Assembly (NCBI RefSeq): GCF_008831285.2
Contig: NC_045139.1
Location: 2,364,704 to 2,428,703, forward strand
Origin: Nymphaea colorata
Taxonomy: Eukaryota; Streptophyta; Magnoliopsida; Nymphaeales; Nymphaeaceae
Length of the DNA stretch: 64,000 nucleotides
Direction: 5' to 3'
The number at the start of each line of letters is the position of its first letter. Position 1 is the first letter of the stretch. Shown here in pieces: positions 52,750 through 63,418 of the stretch. Made by a program: the position numbers and the translations under genes. The notes under the pieces were generated by a model. That model was given only the letters and a program-made list of their open reading frames with translations. It did no database searches and was not told where the DNA came from.

Positions 52750-55700
52750 ATGGCGCAGAACAATTCTTCCTCAAGCATGGCGTCAGCTCCAAGCAAATAC
52801 CCTTACCCATACAATCTGAACGTTGCCAACTTTGTGTCGATCAAGCTCAATCAAGGAAATTTTCTGCTTTGGCAAACACAGATGATGGGGCTCATCGAGA
52901 GCCAAGATATGACTGGTTTCCTAGACGGAGAATACCAGCCGCCCGCACAGTTCCTCACTGCCTCTGCTGAAAATACAGTCACAGGACTGAATCCCGACTA
53001 TCTTGCTTGGCGAAAGTCGGATCGTCTTCTTAAAGGATGGATCACTGGGACTCTTGCAGAGGAAATCCTAGGCATTATCATCGGACAACAAACTGCCATG
53101 GAGGTATGGACTACTCTAACTCAGCATTTCGCTAATAAATCTAAGGAGCGAGAAATGTTTCTTATGCAAAAACTTCAAATGCATAAGAAAGGGAACTCGT
53201 CCATTGATGAATATGTTCGCAGCTTCAAGAAAATTTCCGATGAGCTCGCTGCTATTGGAAAGCCTATTACAGACGAAACTAAAGTCTTTTGGCTCCTCAC
53301 TGGCCTCGGAAAAGATTATGAATCTTTTCGAACAACCTTATTGACAACCATGCTGAAACCACCAGCACCCTCATATCTTGAGGTAGTTGCTCTTCTTCAA
53401 AATCATGAAACTATGAGGACGTTAGAAGAAGATTCTTCTAGCACCCACGTTACTTTTTTCAGCCACCGTCAACCTAATCAAAGGTACAAGGGAAGCAAAA
53501 ATCAAACCTTCAATTCTAAAGGACGTGGGTTTGTGCAAGCTAGCCAAAGTGGTTCATGGAACTCAGCCAACAAAAACAAAGATGGCAATATGAACCGATC
53601 AGCTCCAGAAAAAGGCATAATATGCCAAATATGCAGCAAAAGAAATCACACCGCTCTCAACTGCTGGCATAGGTTCAATCAAGTGTTTCAGTCACAAAAG
53701 GCCCCACAAGCTTTAACCATCACGAAAGCATCTGAAAATCAAGATCAACAATGGTTTCCTGACACCGGTGCATCGGCTCATGTGACGTCTAACGGAGGTA
53801 TACTCAGTTCTCTATCTAAATATTATGGGACAGATAAAATTATGGTTGGAAATGGAGAAAAATTGGATATTACTCATATAGGGCAGGCTACTATAGCTAA
53901 TGGGCAACAAAAACTGGTTCTTGATAATGTTTTAGTCGTCCCCAAGATCAAGAAAAACCTTATCTCTGTCAGTCAGTTAACGTCCGATCTTCCTTATGTT
54001 TTTGAATTTTCAACTAATGAATTTGCTGTGAAGGAAAAGATGACCAACAAAGTGATAATTACGGGGAAGAGGCATGAAGATCTTTATGCGGTTGAAAATA
54101 AGAGAGAAGGCAGCGACCAGATCCATGAAGTTCATTTCTCTACAAGATTTCAAGCAGCAACTAAAGAAGTTTGGCACCAACGTCTAGGTCACATTCATCG
54201 TGAGGTAGTAAATTTTCTTGCAAATAAAAAGGCCATTCGTGTGACAGGCCATAGTTCTTTAAACAGCATATGTTCTAGTTGTCAAATGGCAAAAATGTGT
54301 CATCTTCCTTTCTTACCAGTGGATGAGCATTGTGAAAAATTTCTTGATAAAGTTCATTGTGATTTATGGGGACCAGCCCCTGTTATTTCAGTTGCTAAAT
54401 TTCGATTCTATGCTGTTTTCATTGATGAAGCCACCCGGTTCACTTGGTTCTATCCCTTGCGTTACAAATCTGAGTTATACCAAGTGTTTACGATTTTCCA
54501 TAAATATGTTGAAAATCAGTTTGATACAAAAATTAAGATATTTCAAAGTGATGAAGGAGGTGAATTCAATAGTCTCAAACTTGCAGCGTATTTACAAGAA
54601 CATGGTATACATCATCACAAAGCTTGTCCTAAAACGCCACCCCAAAATGGAATGGCAGAACGGCGTCACAGGACCATTGTCGAACTCGGTTTGGCAATGA
54701 AGTTCAATGCTAATATACCAGCTCGATATTGGGTTGAAACATTTTCCACTGCAGTTTGGCTTATTAATAGACTACCCACTCCTACATTGAAGATGAAATC
54801 TCCTTTTGAATTGGTTTTTGGAAAAAGTCCGTCTTACTCTTGCTTGCGGACATTTGGGACTAGATGTTTTCCATATCTCAGAGATTACGCTCTCAACAAA
54901 CTTGAACCAAGATCCTTACCTTGTGTATTTTTGGGTTATAGTAATACACATAAGGGATACAAGTGCTTATATCCACCTACAGGGAAAATATATATTTCCC
55001 GACATGTTGTCTTTGATGAAAGTATCTTCCCTTATAAACAGCCTGGAGCACTCTTTTCTTCTACATCAACCAGCAACAGTGGGGTGACTTACAGTGATTG
55101 GATTGCATTAGATCAATGTTCAGATGGTAACAATGATAATTCATATCAAGTGGTTGATCATCATCTCTTGCATGATGGTTCATCAGACACTGCTTTTGTC
55201 CAAGAGCCGCCTAGCAGACACGACAATGTTTCAACACAAGAGACACATGATATAGGTGCAAATGATCTACTCTCACCAAACAATGAGGCTGGAAGTCAAC
55301 CACCTACAGAACAACGGCCGTTCCAAGGAACCTCCAATATTCATTCAATGGTAACTCGGGCTAAGGTTGGTACCTTAAAACCAAACCCTAAGTATTTTTT
55401 GGCCTTAACGGTACCACTTGAACCCAAAACTGTTAAGCAGGCCTTTAAAGATCCAGGTTGGGTCGCTGCTATGAAAGAAGAGTTACGTGCCTTGGAACAA
55501 TGCCACACTTGGACGTTGGTACCTCGCCAATCAGGTATGAACGTTGTTTCAACCCGATGGGTCTTTAAAACCAAACTCAAAAGTGATGGAACGGTTGAGC
55601 GACTCAAAGCTAGACTGGTTGCGCGCGGGTTCAACCAAGTGCCTGGCATTGACTTTCTAGAAACCTTCTCTCCTGTTATAAAGCCAGCAACTATTAGAAT

Positions 55701-56904
55701 TGTGCTTACTATAGCTCTTTCTCACAACTGGGATATTCGACAAATGGATGTCAAAAATGCCTTCTTGCATGGTGATTTGGATCAAACTGTATTTATTGAA
55801 CAACCACCAGGATTTCTTGATGATCAAAAACCAAATTATGTGTGCCAGTTACACAAAGCTCTCTATGGTTTACGTCAAGCTCCAAGAGCATGGTACGATC
55901 GGTTTGGAACTTATCTTCTCTCAAAAGGTTTCTTCTCCAGCATCTCTGATTCCTCGCTATTTATCTATAAAGAAGGTCGTGGTGTCATACTTTTATTATT
56001 GTATGTCGACGATATCATATTAACTGGCAGCAACCCTATGCTACTTGAAGACTTCATTCGAGATATTAGCAAGGAGTTTTCTATGAAGGATCTTGGTTAT
56101 CTTCATCACTTTCTTGGCATAGAAGTGATCAAATTTTCTGGAGGGCTCTTCCTCAATCAAAAGCGATATGCCTATAGCCTGCTGGAAAGAGCAAATATGA
56201 CATCGTGCAAACCGGCCGTCACTCCCTTGGTTCAAAATTACAAAAATCTGGTTGATGACATACCTTTTTCCGATCCGACACTCTTTCGAAGCTTGGTGGG
56301 AGGCCTCCAATACCTCACGTTCACGCGGCCTGACATCTCCTTCGCTGTGAACTTTATCAGCCAATACATGCAATCACCCATGGTCAGTCACTTTCAACTA
56401 CTTAAAAGACTCATTCGATATGTTAGTGGTTCCATTGATATCGGATGTCATATACATTCGCAAGCGCAACTCCAACTTCATGCCTTTTCTGACTCTGACT
56501 GGGCGGGATGCCAGGCAACACGTCGCTCAACTACTGGTTTTGTTACGTTTATTGGCACTAATCCTATTTCATGGACAGCAAAGAAGCAACCTACAGTGGC
56601 CAGATCTACCACCGAGGCTGAGTACCGATCAATGGCATCTGCTGCTGCCGAATTAACCTGGATTACATATATCCTCAAAGACATCGGACTCTATCTCCCA
56701 GAACCACCGGTCCTCTACTGTGACAACATGTCTGCACTTCAAGTCTCTATCAAACCGGTTTTTCACTCTCGCATGAAGCATGTCGAATTAGATTATCATT
56801 TTCTAAGGGAAAAGGTTGCACTTGGTCTTCTTACGACTCAATTTGTTCCAACGACCCAACAGGTGGCCGACATTTTCACCAAGGCTCTCTCGAACCACTT
56901 TTGA
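52750..56904 (+). CDS. Copia gag-pol polyprotein
   Basis: Single uninterrupted frame of about 1,384 aa encoding all proteins needed for copia transposition. In order: a gag domain (KLNQGNFLLWQTQMMGL), a CCHC zinc knuckle (CQICSKRNHTALNC, about 53623), an aspartic protease (PDTGAS, about 53758), an integrase with its HHCC zinc domain and catalytic core (FQSDEGGEF; PQNGMAERRHR), a reverse transcriptase (RLKARLVARGF, MDVKNAFLHGDL, YVDD at 56002-56013) and RNase H (SDSDWAGC, STTEAEY). The Met at 52750 is preferred, since the earlier in-frame Met at 52726 overlaps the primer site. No stop or frameshift. Order PR-IN-RT-RH defines Ty1/copia. An Ale/Retrofit-like lineage is possible but unproven. Probably autonomous. 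Confidence 0.97.
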   Translation: MAQNNSSSSMASAPSKYPYPYNLNVANFVSIKLNQGNFLLWQTQMMGLIESQDMTGFLDGEYQPPAQFLTASAENTVTGLNPDYLAWRKSDRLLKGWITGTLAEEILGIIIGQQTAMEVWTTLTQHFANKSKEREMFLMQKLQMHKKGNSSIDEYVRSFKKISDELAAIGKPITDETKVFWLLTGLGKDYESFRTTLLTTMLKPPAPSYLEVVALLQNHETMRTLEEDSSSTHVTFFSHRQPNQRYKGSKNQTFNSKGRGFVQASQSGSWNSANKNKDGNMNRSAPEKGIICQICSKRNHTALNCWHRFNQVFQSQKAPQALTITKASENQDQQWFPDTGASAHVTSNGGILSSLSKYYGTDKIMVGNGEKLDITHIGQATIANGQQKLVLDNVLVVPKIKKNLISVSQLTSDLPYVFEFSTNEFAVKEKMTNKVIITGKRHEDLYAVENKREGSDQIHEVHFSTRFQAATKEVWHQRLGHIHREVVNFLANKKAIRVTGHSSLNSICSSCQMAKMCHLPFLPVDEHCEKFLDKVHCDLWGPAPVISVAKFRFYAVFIDEATRFTWFYPLRYKSELYQVFTIFHKYVENQFDTKIKIFQSDEGGEFNSLKLAAYLQEHGIHHHKACPKTPPQNGMAERRHRTIVELGLAMKFNANIPARYWVETFSTAVWLINRLPTPTLKMKSPFELVFGKSPSYSCLRTFGTRCFPYLRDYALNKLEPRSLPCVFLGYSNTHKGYKCLYPPTGKIYISRHVVFDESIFPYKQPGALFSSTSTSNSGVTYSDWIALDQCSDGNNDNSYQVVDHHLLHDGSSDTAFVQEPPSRHDNVSTQETHDIGANDLLSPNNEAGSQPPTEQRPFQGTSNIHSMVTRAKVGTLKPNPKYFLALTVPLEPKTVKQAFKDPGWVAAMKEELRALEQCHTWTLVPRQSGMNVVSTRWVFKTKLKSDGTVERLKARLVARGFNQVPGIDFLETFSPVIKPATIRIVLTIALSHNWDIRQMDVKNAFLHGDLDQTVFIEQPPGFLDDQKPNYVCQLHKALYGLRQAPRAWYDRFGTYLLSKGFFSSISDSSLFIYKEGRGVILLLLYVDDIILTGSNPMLLEDFIRDISKEFSMKDLGYLHHFLGIEVIKFSGGLFLNQKRYAYSLLERANMTSCKPAVTPLVQNYKNLVDDIPFSDPTLFRSLVGGLQYLTFTRPDISFAVNFISQYMQSPMVSHFQLLKRLIRYVSGSIDIGCHIHSQAQLQLHAFSDSDWAGCQATRRSTTGFVTFIGTNPISWTAKKQPTVARSTTEAEYRSMASAAAELTWITYILKDIGLYLPEPPVLYCDNMSALQVSIKPVFHSRMKHVELDYHFLREKVALGLLTTQFVPTTQQVADIFTKALSNHF

Positions 56905-56958
56905 ATTTTTAAGAGGCAAACTAGCGCTTTCCATACTGCCGCCTAGCTTGAGGGAGGC

Positions 56959-57509
56959 TGAAGAAAATAGAGGCGATATCAGTAAGGAAACTCTTGATCA
57001 AGAAAGAAAGGAGGAAAACAAAGGAAGTCAGCGTTATAATGCCAAAGAGGAAAACAGAGGAGTGAATGAAGAAACTCCAGCCAGCCGTGACAATGAAAAC
57101 AGTAACGGCTGTAATCACTATAATGCCAACAAGGAAACACCAGCCCATCATGACGCTGGAGACAGTAACGATTATAATCGTTACCATGGAAAGAAGGAAA
57201 CATTGTCATCTGGCCAACCGTGTGAAGAAAGAAATACAAAGACAATGGCTGGCCAGGCAGCTCTCAAACAGAGAGACACAACTCAACAAAGAAATAACGA
57301 CTGTAAATCAGATACAGTTTCCTTCTGTAAAGATTGATATAGATCTTGTAATTCAGGAAATAATGATGCTTGTAATTATATTATAAATAGAAGAAAGAAC
57401 CAGGCATATCGTCACCAAGAACGATAGCTGCCCTTGTGGATGTAGGTGTGATTTTACACCGAACCACGTTATATCAGGCGTTAGTCCCTTAAATCTCTGT
57501 TTTTCTTTA
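56959..57509 (+). repeat. Right LTR of the copia element (551 bp)
   Basis: 549 of 551 positions equal the left LTR. It is preceded by a purine-rich tract (TTGAGGGAGG) that serves as the plus-strand primer. Confidence 0.98.
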
Positions 57510-57742
57510 AAATCAAGATGGTGCCTTCTAGAGGTCGCCAATGCCGTAGAATGCTGCAGGATAGTCCTTCCTGTGTTCATCTATCATGACCCGATACATG
57601 TAAAGGAGCAGAGCGGACCTCTAGCGCTTGTCTTCCAATATCATAAGGAGAACGCCCCGCCGGAAGAACTTGATCACTGGAGAGAAGCACTGTCGGAAGT
57701 GGGAAATGCTTCAGGATACCATCTTCATCATGACGCAGATGG

Positions 57743-57762
57743 GTAAGGCCATTGCCTGTCTC

Positions 57763-57811
<49 letters not shown>

Positions 57812-59076
57812 CTCCTCCTCCTCCAGGTAGGTTTATTTTCTTGAATTTTTTATTTAATAACATAATGAATTAATAAGTGAATGCTAAATATTTTCCGATA
57901 ATCTTACAATTTAGAAGTGAAGACAACTTCGCAGAAGAGTTCTCCACTTTTGTCAATCAGAGTTCTACTGACAGTTTGTAGACGGACTCCTTTGTTTGTC
58001 CCAGTTTCCCTTCATTTATTTTTCTGAAGCTAAAAAAAGAAAATATGTCTTACATTATGTGAATAACATTGGGCGCGTGGGGGGAGGTTGGAACGAGGTT
58101 TTGCCTTGTAATCACTGGCTGTAAGAACAAAGAGACACTTAAAAGCAAAAATTGATTCGTTAACTTGACAAACAGGAACAGGGCACGCCATCCTCACTTC
58201 ACAAATCAGTTTTGTAACTGAACCGGTGTAAGTATAACCACACTTCTAACAACTTGTAATCAAAATTTTGTCTGCTAGACTATTTTCTTTATCGTGCGCT
58301 TCTTGCAAAAGTCACCATTACTTTTCACATGTCCTGCGGGGCACATCTTTCATTGGAAAAACTCTAGCACCGCATAGACCTCTATGCTTTCAATGGTTTG
58401 AGTTATTGGCAGTCTGACGAAGTGCATAAACCAAGCTATATTTGCTCCCATCCTCTTTTGCATTTTTCTTATGAGAAAAAAGTAGTGGCAAAATTTTTCT
58501 CAACTTTGTTTAATGATGTGGTGCACATCTTATCCTGATGAAGAATATCAATGTCATAGATACACAGATGTTTTCTGAACCAACGCATTTATGAAACAAT
58601 TTCAGCACGTATTTAGAGCTCTGAAACAGACCTTGACTCTGTGCACATTGCAGCACAGCAGTATTAGCTTGTTGTTTAGTTGATCCTTCAATAACCATGA
58701 TTTACCTGCTATTGAATTTTCCATTTTCTAACAGTTTCTCCTGAATTCCATTTCACTGCTCTCCATTTGCAACTTCAGCTAACGGCAATTTGGTAGTTCC
58801 AAAACTAGCTTGTCAAACGAAGTACTTCATTCTGTCTGCTTAAACTGCTTTTAATGACAAATTTCTATCAGTGGGTGTCTGAAGGATCCCATGCCCTTAG
58901 ATCAAACAGGATCATCCGTTTATTGACTGACACAAGCTCGACTAGTCTCTTGCTCCATCACACTGCTCATAGTTTCCTTGAGCTGAAAATTATCATTCTA
59001 TTGCACCTACATCGATAATCAGTACCACACATTATGGGAATTTTCTGTTCATGGTTTATGTGGTTTTTTTTGGCAG
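57743..59076 (+). other. NLR-2 intron 1
   Basis: Runs from donor GTAAGG after the TIR exon to acceptor TTGGCAG before the NB-ARC exon. It contains a (CT)n run at 57765-57808, beginning about 20 bp after the donor. Nothing else is recognised in it. Confidence 0.75.
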
Positions 59077-59304
59077 AGATGAGGTCCGGCTGGTTCAACT
59101 AGTCGTCAAAAGGGTCTTAAGTTTACTAAATCGGACTCAATGCCATCCTTTTCCATACACCATCGGGATGAAAGCACGGATAGATGATTGCATGAAGCTG
59201 TTGAACATTGAGTCAGGCGATGTTCGCAGGGTTGGAATTGTTGGTGTTGGTGGAATTGGTAAGACTACCCTTGCAAAGGCTCTTTTCAGTAGAATATCCA
59301 ACTG

Positions 59305-59318
59305 CTACGAACTACGAA
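59305..59318 (+). repeat. 7-bp tandem duplication causing a frameshift
   Basis: CTACGAA occurs twice head to tail (59305-59311 and 59312-59318) in the NB-ARC exon of NLR-2. The P-loop is read in one frame before it. The conserved YEASCFISN stretch is read in the next frame after it. Confidence 0.93.
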
Positions 59319-60507
59319 GCCAGCTGCTTCATTTCCAACTGGAGGACAAAGGCGATGGAACAACCCAATGCACTTGTCTTTCTGCAAAATGAACTGATTC
59401 GTGGCATATTCAAGGACAAAGTTAAACCAGTGAACGATGTGGATGAAGGGATGGATGTGATCAGGAGCAAAATCCAAAGCAAAAGACTTCTTCTTATTCT
59501 GGATGATGCTGATCAAACAAATCTTATAAGTGCATGGGCTGGAGAACGGTATTCCTTTCATCCCGGTAGCAGAATTATCATTGTGTCCAAAGATGTTGAA
59601 GTACTTGGGAAGAACAAGGTCTATGAGCGGGAGATCTGCCAGTTACAGAAGCTAAGTGAGGACGAATTTGTGGAGCTCTTCAACTTTTATGCCTTCGGGA
59701 GAGATCAACCCCATAAGCAATACCAAGAGATGTCAAAGAGAATTGCATCGTCTGTGGGTGGTCTGCCCTTAAATCTTAAAGTGTTTGGGTCATTCTTCTC
59801 AGATTGCAGGAATATAAGCAGATGGGAAGAGGTGCTAGAAAAGTTGACCTTCCATGGTAACGCACAGGAGGACTCAATTCAGAGCACCAATTTGGGCCAG
59901 AATGTAGGACCAATTGCTGAACAAGCCTTCGGCTCTACCTCTTCTCCAAGCAGAGACGGAGAGTCAAGGCAAAATTTGGAGACACCCATGCGACCATCCA
60001 TGGCTCCTGACTCTTCTTCAAACAGGGATGCAAACACAGGCAGGACATTGGACCCAACTGGAGGCCCGACCTCCGATGGAGATTATGACTCGGATCGAAA
60101 TCCAGATGATCCAGATCGGCTTGAAAAAATTATTGACAAACTGGATGCAACTGCTAGGGAGATATTTCTTGATATAGCATGTTTCTTTATTGGAATGAAT
60201 AGAGAAAACGCAATGCATATCTGGAGAGGTTGTGAATTTTCAGGAGGTACAAACCCTGACAAGGCAATTCAAGAGCTGCTAAGAGTGCAGCTTGTGAGTA
60301 TAAATATAAAAGATGATACATTTTATATGGACGAAAAGACAAAAGAGATGGGAAGGAAAATGGTCGAAAGGGAGGATGAGGAGCTTGGAAGACGTAGCAG
60401 ATTGTGGGAGCATGAGAAGAGCTTGCATGTACTCAACAATAAGAAAAGTAAGGCCCAAATTATAGTGCATCTTTCCAATTTAAATTGTTTGCGTAGATTG
60501 TATTAAG

Positions 60508-60640
60508 CCTGGTCATCGGGCCCGAGTGCCGGAGCCTGATTTGTCTTTATTTATTTTTTTATATTATTTTTATTTAATACTAATATATATTATTATTAAA
60601 AATATTTTTTACTTTTCTAGAGAAAACTTCAAGCTTGCAC
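60508..60640. repeat. Fragment of the GC-arm/AT-core dispersed repeat in an NLR-2 intron
   Basis: A GC-rich arm (ATCGGGCCCGAGTGCCGG) is followed by an AT core (AATATATATTATTATTAAAA) matching 1960-2000. It occupies the intron where NLR-1 carries an LRR linker exon. Confidence 0.6.
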
Positions 60641-62228
60641 CACAATGCACAATTATCCTCAAGTTTAGATAAAATTACATATATTTTAGGCTTTACAGTT
60701 ATTATGCGAGATGGATCATCGATAGTTTTTTGGTAACAAATATCATTATTTTCTGCTCACATAAATCTATTTCATGATCAATAGGCTATGCAGTGGATGA
60801 AATCCCTTACTTGTTCTTCTTCTGCAAAAGAGGTGAGATGTGCTTCTAACTGCGTCACTGTGAGATCATATACACGTGACCGCTTTCTAATGTGGAACTT
60901 ATATTTCAACGAGCAGGATTTTGAGAACTTGAAAGTTCTTGAGCTAAAGAGCAGCGAGAACCAAACTGCATTTCCTGATTTGTCTAGCTTCCCATGCCTA
61001 GTGAAATTGACACTTGATGACTGCTGTCGCTTGGCCGAAGTTCGCACATCTATTGAGCGTCAGCGGGAGTTGACTTACTTGAAAATTAGGAACTGTTCCA
61101 TCTTACAGAGTTTGCCTGCCAATTTTTCATCTTTGCTTTCTTTTAAGATTCTTGACCTTTCTGGGTGCTCCAGCCTTTCAGATTTGCCGGGTGAAGTTGG
61201 AAACTTACAGTCACTGATGGAGCTTCTACTTTCTGGAACTTCTGTAAAAGTTATACCTGATTCCATAAATCAGCTAAGGAAACTGGAGCGACTGTTGTTG
61301 GATAATTGCAAGGCACTTACTAAATTGCCTGGGTCCCTGGAAGGATTGAAGTCCCTGCAAGAACTAAATGCCAAGAAGTGCACATTACTGGCTACACTGC
61401 CGACTTCAATTGTTAATGTTTCAAATTTAACCCATCTGCTTCTAGATGGCACAAAGATCGAAGAGCTTCCGTCTTCGTTGACCAAGCTTCTTTGTTACGA
61501 TTGCACTGCTTTAGAGAGATTAGAAGACGTTTCGAACTTGGAGAATTTAATCGAGCTCAATCTCACTGGCTGCACAAGACTTGTTGAGATCAATGGCATA
61601 GACAGTTTGGCAGCCCTGAGACGCTTTCACATGAGCGGATGCAGGAGGCTTAGTAATGCTTCCAGAAACCAACTTGTCCAGGTTTGTGATTTTTCTCTCT
61701 CATATGACATTGTTCTGCAGTTCACCTGGGTATTTACTCATGACCAACGATTTGTCACAGAAAATTTTTGAACACCTTGAAAGTTTCTCCATCCTGGGAG
61801 GCGAGATTCCCAACGCGTTCACCAATCGACAGCTATCCTATGAAGTGCCAGTCTCGCTTGACGTCCGGGAGGGAATGGAATTGCTTCTATGCCTGGTGGT
61901 TGCCGTCGAAGAGCAAGCAGGATGCTGGGAACCAAACATTAAAGTCGAAACAGAGGCAGAAGGGGAGAAGATTGTGAAGTTGCCGGGAGTTGCGTTATCC
62001 AGCAAAGACGACAACCTTTGCTTGTGGCATTACAAGGAGGCTGACCGGGTGTTCCCTCGTGGAAACGTGAAGATCACACTAGTGCACCATGAGTGGATAA
62101 AAGACGAGGTGAGGAATGGTGGCCTTTGTGAGCCCGAAAGGGAAGTAGAAGCAGCAAACCAGGATGGGCAACAAGCTTCTGTCTTTGAATGCATCGCACG
62201 CTGTTGCAGGACAAGCAATACAGCTTGA

Positions 62229-63164
62229 TGGAATTCAATCTATTGGCACAAAGGTGCAGGATTGTGCCTGACCCCAAATTGGCGATCAAAGGGGAAGGAA
62301 AAGGGCAGAAGTGGAACTAGCACTAGATTGCGTTGGAACTGCACGGTGAAGGTCGCGAAATACTAAACTTGTAGATACTATTCATGTAGCGCTAGAGAAT
62401 ACTTAGCGTTTGCAGTAAAATGATTGCAAATGCATAATCACATTTTCTCTGTGTTCTTAGCGTCCATATTCTTTTTCTTTCTTTAGGCAGCATTTCACTG
62501 TTTTTCCTGATTTGGATGGGAAATTTCACTAGGAGAAAGTTCAGTTGATAAAAGAACGAAAGAGGGGGAACTTCACCTCATACTAAAATGAGGTGTGTTT
62601 GATCAACTAGAAAAAGTTAAATTGGAGAAATTTATTGAGGTTTGATGGCTAGGTGTGGAGAGGAAAAAAAACAGTTATAACCACCAATTACAAATTTTAT
62701 CATTTTTAATTTGTATTTCAATAAGCCACATGATTTAGGGACCTAGCAATTTCTCAGCAGAAAATAGATTCAGGAACTTACCATTGAAACAAGAATATTG
62801 AACTGAAGATCAAATGGAAAATAGAAGGATAGATAACCTTTTAAAACATAAAAAAAAAAACTAGATAGATTAGGGAAGAAGCAGTAAAAAAAACAATATA
62901 TAGAACAGATTCCCACGATGAATGCACGTACTGCAGGTTATGTTTCGGGCCAGTTTGAGAATATACTCAAAGATGGTACATGCACCAAATTTATGCTACT
63001 GCATTTTGGAAATCGATGTTTTAGTTGTTGGACCTCCTCATAATCATTTTAACAAACATTTAATCCACAATCTGCACGTGAACTTGTAACATGTAAAACT
63101 AGGAAAAATGAAATAGGGGGAAAGCAGGCGCACAGACAACCGCACGTCCTTCGGCTTTGGGAGG
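62229..63164. other. 3' flank of NLR-2, no gene recognised
   Basis: Probable 3' UTR followed by AT-rich noncoding sequence. No supported feature. Confidence 0.5.
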
Positions 63165-63418
63165 GAGAGAGAGAGAGAGAGAGCAAATCTAATACTGAAT
63201 GGGCAAGAGAGGATCATATCTTACACAGAGCTACTTACCAATTTAGAGAGAGAGAGCAAATCTAATACTGAAGGAGCAAGAGAGAATCATATCTTACACA
63301 GAGCTATTCAACAATTTATATAGAGAGAGAGCAAATCTAATACTGAAGGAGCAAGAGAATCATATCTTACACAGAGATATTTACCAATTTATAGAGGGAG
63401 AGAGAGCAAATCTACATG
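63165..63418. repeat. Minisatellite, about 75-bp unit, three copies plus a partial
   Basis: The unit begins with a GA run and GCAAATCTAATACTGAA and ends TTACACAGAG..ACAATTTA. The GCAAATCT anchors lie at 63183, 63256, 63331 and 63406 (spacing 73-75 bp). Confidence 0.92.

Larger units (their letters stand above)
52171..57514 (+). mobile_element. Intact Ty1/copia LTR retrotransposon with 5-bp target duplication
   Basis: The 5,334-bp element (52176-57509) is flanked by the perfect target duplication AAATC (52171-52175 and 57510-57514). It comprises two 551-bp LTRs, a tRNA-Met primer site next to the left LTR, one long gag-pol frame and a purine-rich tract before the right LTR. It sits inside the TIR exon of NLR-2 in the same orientation. 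The LTRs differ at only two positions, both transitions, so the insertion is recent. Confidence 0.98.
51877..62228 (+). pseudogene. TIR-NB-ARC-LRR immune receptor, disrupted (NLR-2)
   Basis: TIR exon 51877-52175 plus 57515-57742, interrupted by a copia element. NB-ARC exon 59077 to about 60447. LRR exon 60917-61681. C-terminal post-LRR (C-JID-like) exon 61761-62228. The TIR begins KYDVYLSFK, and the WCLLE motif with the presumed catalytic Glu lies beyond the retrotransposon. Splice phases TIR-to-NB-ARC and LRR-to-C-terminus match. NB-ARC: GVGGIGKTTLAKALF, LLLILDDAD, GSRIIIVSKD, GGLPLNL and EIFLDIACFF, with MDE in place of MHD. A 7-bp tandem duplication at 59305-59318 shifts the frame just after the P-loop. 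An extra acidic, Ser/Pro-rich insert of about 85 residues lies before LEKIIDKLDA. The linker exon seen in NLR-1 at 50642-50923 is missing. TIR domains of this class act as NADases in plant immunity. This copy should be inactive as written. Confidence 0.85.

Noticed and set aside
54323-54700. 125-codon frame within gag-pol
   Set aside because: An out-of-frame shadow of the integrase region.
56816-57337. 173-codon + frame spanning the gag-pol end and right LTR
   Set aside because: An alternative frame over RNase H coding sequence and the LTR. Its similarity to 52176-52554 is simply LTR identity.
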